Below are positions 60,960-64,000 of a DNA stretch of 64,000 nt, piece after piece. The translations under genes were made by a program, and so were the position numbers. The notes under the pieces are model-generated. The model did no database searches, was not told the origin of the DNA, and saw nothing but the letters and a program-made list of their open reading frames with translations. Every line of letters starts with the position of its first letter. Within the stretch, counting starts at the first letter, position 1. The stretch is from contig JAVWEY010000004.1 in assembly GCA_036641395.1 (NCBI GenBank), forward strand, positions 1-64,000, given 5' to 3'. Origin of the DNA: JAVXTH01 sp036641395. Its GTDB lineage: Bacteria; Bacillota_I; Bacilli_A; Erysipelotrichales; Erysipelotrichaceae.

Positions 60960-63160
60960 ACTTCTTTTTCGACTGCCTTTTTCTTAACTACTTTTTTTAC
61001 TGTCTTCTTCGTTGTTTTCTTTTTTGTTGCTTTCTTTTCTGTTTCTTTTTTTACTTTATTTTCATCTTTTTTAATATAACGACATTTTGGATAATTACTA
61101 CAACCAACAAAAGTCGTTCCAAACCGTGATTTACGTTCAACTAATTCATGGCCACATTCAGGACACATTTCTCCGGTTGGTTTTGGTTCTTCTTTTACTT
61201 TATTACTCTTTATGTATTTACATTCAGGATAATTTGAACAAGCTAGAAAAGCCCCATAACGTCCCTTTTTAGAAACCATTTTACTACCGCACTTAGGACA
61301 AAGTTCAACTTCTCCTTCACTTTCTTCCTCTTCTTCACTTTTTGTATAGCGACAAGTTGGAAAATCAATACAAGATATAAATTTACCAAAACGGCCCACT
61401 CGATAAACTAAATCATGACCACATTCTGGACACTTATCACCAGTTAACTCTAATGCTTTTTTCTCCATATTTTCATATGCATTATCTAATAACGGTTCAA
61501 ATTGTTTATAAAAAGTTCTTAATTCCTCAATATTATCCCTTGTCCCATTTGCAATTTCATCTAAGTGCTCTTCCATATTAGCAGTATACATTACATTAAT
61601 AATACCAGAAAAGAATTCTTGTAACTTTTGATCTGTTAGTTCACCTTGCTCAGTTGGAATAAAGACTTTCATCTTAGCGCCTTCACTTGGTTTATCAAGA
61701 TTTACGTATCCTCTTGCTTGTAAGGTATCAATAATCATCGCATAAGTAGATGGTCTACCAATTCCTTTTTCTTCAAGTTCTTTAATTAAACGAGCTTCAC
61801 TATAACGAAGTGGTGGTTCTGTGAAATGTTGTTTACCTTCTAATTCAACATCTTCTAAAACTTCATTCTCAACTAATACTGGTAACAATTCATCTTTTTG
61901 ATTTTCAAATTCCTGATAAAGTTTCAAATAACCATCAAAAGTAATAATTGATCCACTCGCATTAAAATCACAACCATTGTTGCTAATAACGACAGATACT
62001 ACATCACTTTTTGAAGGAGCCATTAAAGATGCAATCGTTCTTACATAAATTAATTTATATAAACGATATTGTTCTTGGGTTAAATGACTCTTAATTTTCT
62101 CTGGAGTATTGTTTACATTTGTAACACGAATTGCTTCATGAGCATCTTGGGCATTTTCATTATTCTTTTGACGTAAACGTCCAATATATTCTTTACCAAA
62201 TGTTTCTTCAATATAAGTATTCGCATCTTTCACAAACACTTCACTTAAACGAGTTGAATCGGTACGCATATAAGATATTAAACCTTCGCTATGTCCACCT
62301 AAATCAATACCTTCATAAAGCCGTTGAGCAATTTGCATTGTTCTTTTTGCGCCAAAATTTAATTTAGTACTTGCTTCTTGTTGAAGGGTTGAAGTAATAA
62401 AAGGCATTTTAGCTTCCTTTTTTCTTACTTTCTTTTCAATCGATGAAACAATAAAGTCTTCACTTAAGCGATTAATGATTGCATCTGTTTCTTCTTGATT
62501 CTTTAATTCTGCTTTTTTTCCATCAACTTTAGAAAGTTGCGCAACAAAAGCTTTCTTATCCTTTTCAATATTTGCTTGTAACGACCAATATTCCTCACTA
62601 TTAAATGCTCTAATTTCATTTTCTCGCTCGACAATTAAACGTAAAGCAACTGACTGAACTCTACCTGCTGATTTCGATCTAATTTTACTTTGTAAAAGTT
62701 TTGATAGTTTAAAGCCAATTATACGATCCAACATTCGGCGTACTTCTTGTGACTTAACCATATCTTGATCAATCGTACGTGGATGATCAAAAGCAGCAAG
62801 GACTGCTGACTTTGTGATTTCATTAAATATAATACGATTTTGTTTCTCCATATCCAAACCAAGTTCTTGAGCCAAATGCCAGGAAATTGCTTCCCCTTCA
62901 CGATCTGGATCACTTGCAAGATATACTTCAGAACATTTTTTTGCTTCTTTTTTTAAAGACTTTACTATTTCTCTTTTATCTGGTGATATTTTATAAGTAG
63001 GTTCGAAATTATTTTCAATATCAATTCCTAATCCACCTTTACCTGATGTTGCTAAATCACGAATATGACCTTTACTAGAAACGACTTCAAAGTCACTTCC
63101 TAAGTATTTTTCAATCGTCTTTGATTTTGATGGTGATTCGACGATAACTAATTTTTTCAT
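60956..63160 (-). CDS. topA: DNA topoisomerase I
   Basis: 734 aa type IA topoisomerase that relaxes negative supercoils. TOPRIM start KLVIVESPSKSKTIEKYLG, SDPDREGEAISWHL, and the active Tyr in GLISYMRTDSTRLS (about 296). Three C4 zinc fingers (about 575-690: CPECGHDL, CPKCGSKM, CPECGHEL) and a Lys-rich tail of about 35 residues (TKKKTTKKTVKKVVKKK) complete it. RBS GGAGGG. Confidence 0.97.
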   Translation of the reverse strand: MKKLVIVESPSKSKTIEKYLGSDFEVVSSKGHIRDLATSGKGGLGIDIENNFEPTYKISPDKREIVKSLKKEAKKCSEVYLASDPDREGEAISWHLAQELGLDMEKQNRIIFNEITKSAVLAAFDHPRTIDQDMVKSQEVRRMLDRIIGFKLSKLLQSKIRSKSAGRVQSVALRLIVERENEIRAFNSEEYWSLQANIEKDKKAFVAQLSKVDGKKAELKNQEETDAIINRLSEDFIVSSIEKKVRKKEAKMPFITSTLQQEASTKLNFGAKRTMQIAQRLYEGIDLGGHSEGLISYMRTDSTRLSEVFVKDANTYIEETFGKEYIGRLRQKNNENAQDAHEAIRVTNVNNTPEKIKSHLTQEQYRLYKLIYVRTIASLMAPSKSDVVSVVISNNGCDFNASGSIITFDGYLKLYQEFENQKDELLPVLVENEVLEDVELEGKQHFTEPPLRYSEARLIKELEEKGIGRPSTYAMIIDTLQARGYVNLDKPSEGAKMKVFIPTEQGELTDQKLQEFFSGIINVMYTANMEEHLDEIANGTRDNIEELRTFYKQFEPLLDNAYENMEKKALELTGDKCPECGHDLVYRVGRFGKFISCIDFPTCRYTKSEEEEESEGEVELCPKCGSKMVSKKGRYGAFLACSNYPECKYIKSNKVKEEPKPTGEMCPECGHELVERKSRFGTTFVGCSNYPKCRYIKKDENKVKKETEKKATKKKTTKKTVKKVVKKKAVEKEV

Positions 63161-63188
63161 CTTTTCCCTCCAAGAATGTACGTATCCT

Positions 63189-63216
63189 ATTATTGCTTAT
63201 TTTTTCATTTTGTCAA
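63189..63216 (-). promoter_or_regulatory. promoter of topA
   Basis: Minus strand: perfect TTGACA (63211-63216), 16 bp, AATAAT (63189-63194), about 29 bp ahead of the topA start. It allows topA-trmFO-xerC to be transcribed apart from dprA. Confidence 0.65.
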
Positions 63217-63224
63217 ATATAACT

Positions 63225-63953
63225 TTAAATATTTTCTAAATCCATCTCATCAATCAAGATATTTGCGCCTTGAGAAATGAGTAAATTACAGCCTTTACCA
63301 GATATATCATCGTATCGATATGGCACTACATAAATAGGCTTATCCAAGGTAATTGCTTCGTTTACACTCAGCATCGTTCCACTCTTTAATTTAGCTTCAA
63401 CAACAATTAATGAAGAACCTAAAGCAGCAATAATACGATTACGCCATGGGAAATGATAATTTAAAGGTAAAGTACCATTCGGATATTCACTGATTAATAA
63501 ATGATTCTTCTTTATATTTTCATATAAACAATCATTTTCCTTAGGATAAGTCATATCAATTCCATTACCAATTACAGCTATCGTTTTATGATCCATTGCA
63601 TTACGATGAGCACATGCATCAATCCCTTTTGCTAAGCCTGATACAATTACATATTTCTTTTTTAATTGATTTACGATTAAACTACACATCTTTTCCCCAT
63701 AACTACTCATAATTCTAGAGCCAACCACACTCACTAACTCTTCTTGAAAATAAGATAAATTACCTTCATAGAATAAAATCCAAGGTGCATAGTTGAGTTC
63801 TTTTAAACAATTTGGATAATGTTCATCAACAATCGTAATATAATTACCATCATATTGAATTATTTCCCATTGCTCTTTTTTAGAAATAGCATTCGCTATT
63901 TTATTCCAGTTTCCTTGGTATTTCCAGGCATAGTATAATATTTGTTCTCTCAT
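63225..63953 (-). CDS. dprA: DNA-processing protein DprA, short form
   Basis: About 242 aa. The Rossmann-fold core is complete: VSVVGSRIMSSYG, VSGLAKGIDACAHRNAM, TIAVIGNGIDMTYPKEN, FPWRNRIIAALGSSLIVVEA and SGTMLSVNEA. It loads RecA on incoming single strands in transformation. It lacks the C-terminal winged helix of longer DprA proteins and has a shortened N-terminal SAM-like part. The start is ATG 63953 with AGGAG eight bases upstream; a GTG at 63962 is also open. Confidence 0.93.
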   Translation of the reverse strand: MREQILYYAWKYQGNWNKIANAISKKEQWEIIQYDGNYITIVDEHYPNCLKELNYAPWILFYEGNLSYFQEELVSVVGSRIMSSYGEKMCSLIVNQLKKKYVIVSGLAKGIDACAHRNAMDHKTIAVIGNGIDMTYPKENDCLYENIKKNHLLISEYPNGTLPLNYHFPWRNRIIAALGSSLIVVEAKLKSGTMLSVNEAITLDKPIYVVPYRYDDISGKGCNLLISQGANILIDEMDLENI

Positions 63954-64000
63954 CTTGATCACTCCTATACCTTAATATGAATAAAAAAAGAAAATTCCTA

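Noticed and set aside
1..64000. CRISPR arrays, tRNA or rRNA genes, prophage or toxin-antitoxin modules
   Set aside because: Looked for regular repeat-spacer patterns, cloverleaf ends with CCA and typical gene pairs; none seen by eye.

Overview
The window is chromosomal DNA of a low-GC, endospore-forming member of the Bacillota. Sporulation genes (yqfC-yqfD, spmA-spmB, dacB, the spoVA operon), AT-rich spacers, strong Shine-Dalgarno sequences and sigma-A promoters all point there. The short SMC (about 977 aa), the order dprA-topA-trmFO-xerC-rpsB-tsf-pyrH-frr-uppS-cdsA-dxr-rseP and the reduced DnaE suggest an Erysipelotrichia/Turicibacter-like lineage; this last placement is inference. Almost every gene is on the minus strand; the plus-strand exceptions are an IS110 fragment, an aldehyde dehydrogenase/nudF pair and trhA.

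Layout by coordinate. 1-480: 3' end of an IS110-family transposase gene abutting the pst operon. 484-5595: pstA, pstC, pstS and phoR-phoP, with a PhoP-box-like direct repeat in front of pstS. 5596-8014: phoH, yqfD, yqfC and rpsU (59 codons). 8161-12579: murE, mtaB, an unknown gene and rluB. 12636-16038: spmB, spmA, dacB, scpB and scpA, the same order as in Bacillus subtilis. 16112-19243: spoVAF, spoVAE, spoVAD and spoVAC. 19328-23845: an accessory-looking block with a BTAD-type regulator, a wall-anchored SGNH hydrolase and a regulator with two different DNA-binding domains. 23936-32689: mixed metabolic and unknown genes. 32756-39428: an oxidative pentose-phosphate cluster (pgl, gnd, zwf, btpA, an FGGY kinase, a histidine phosphatase). 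39528-50754: dnaE, a membrane protein, nrnA, ackA, ylxM, ftsY and smc. 50875-63953: trhA, then the conserved translation/isoprenoid/envelope block from rseP to dprA.

Two observations stand out. First, PstS appears circularly permuted: the canonical C-terminal half (SGTR phosphate-binding loop, IGYVSLS, DGSYKLQRPF) comes directly after the lipoprotein signal, and the canonical N-terminal half (GGSTS, ADIGFASR, IYTGKLEKW) ends the protein. All three phosphate-binding segments are kept but in changed order. It is paired with a PstA carrying a large extracytoplasmic insert, and no pstB lies between pstA and the IS110 element. Second, the three genes of the 19.3-23.9 kb block each have one copy of the same 14-bp inverted repeat (TTCGT-N4-ACGAA, one copy with a single mismatch) upstream, and two of them also share an identically spaced promoter-like element (GATTACTTT-N15-TATACT). 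This suggests a small self-contained regulon controlling a cell-surface hydrolase.
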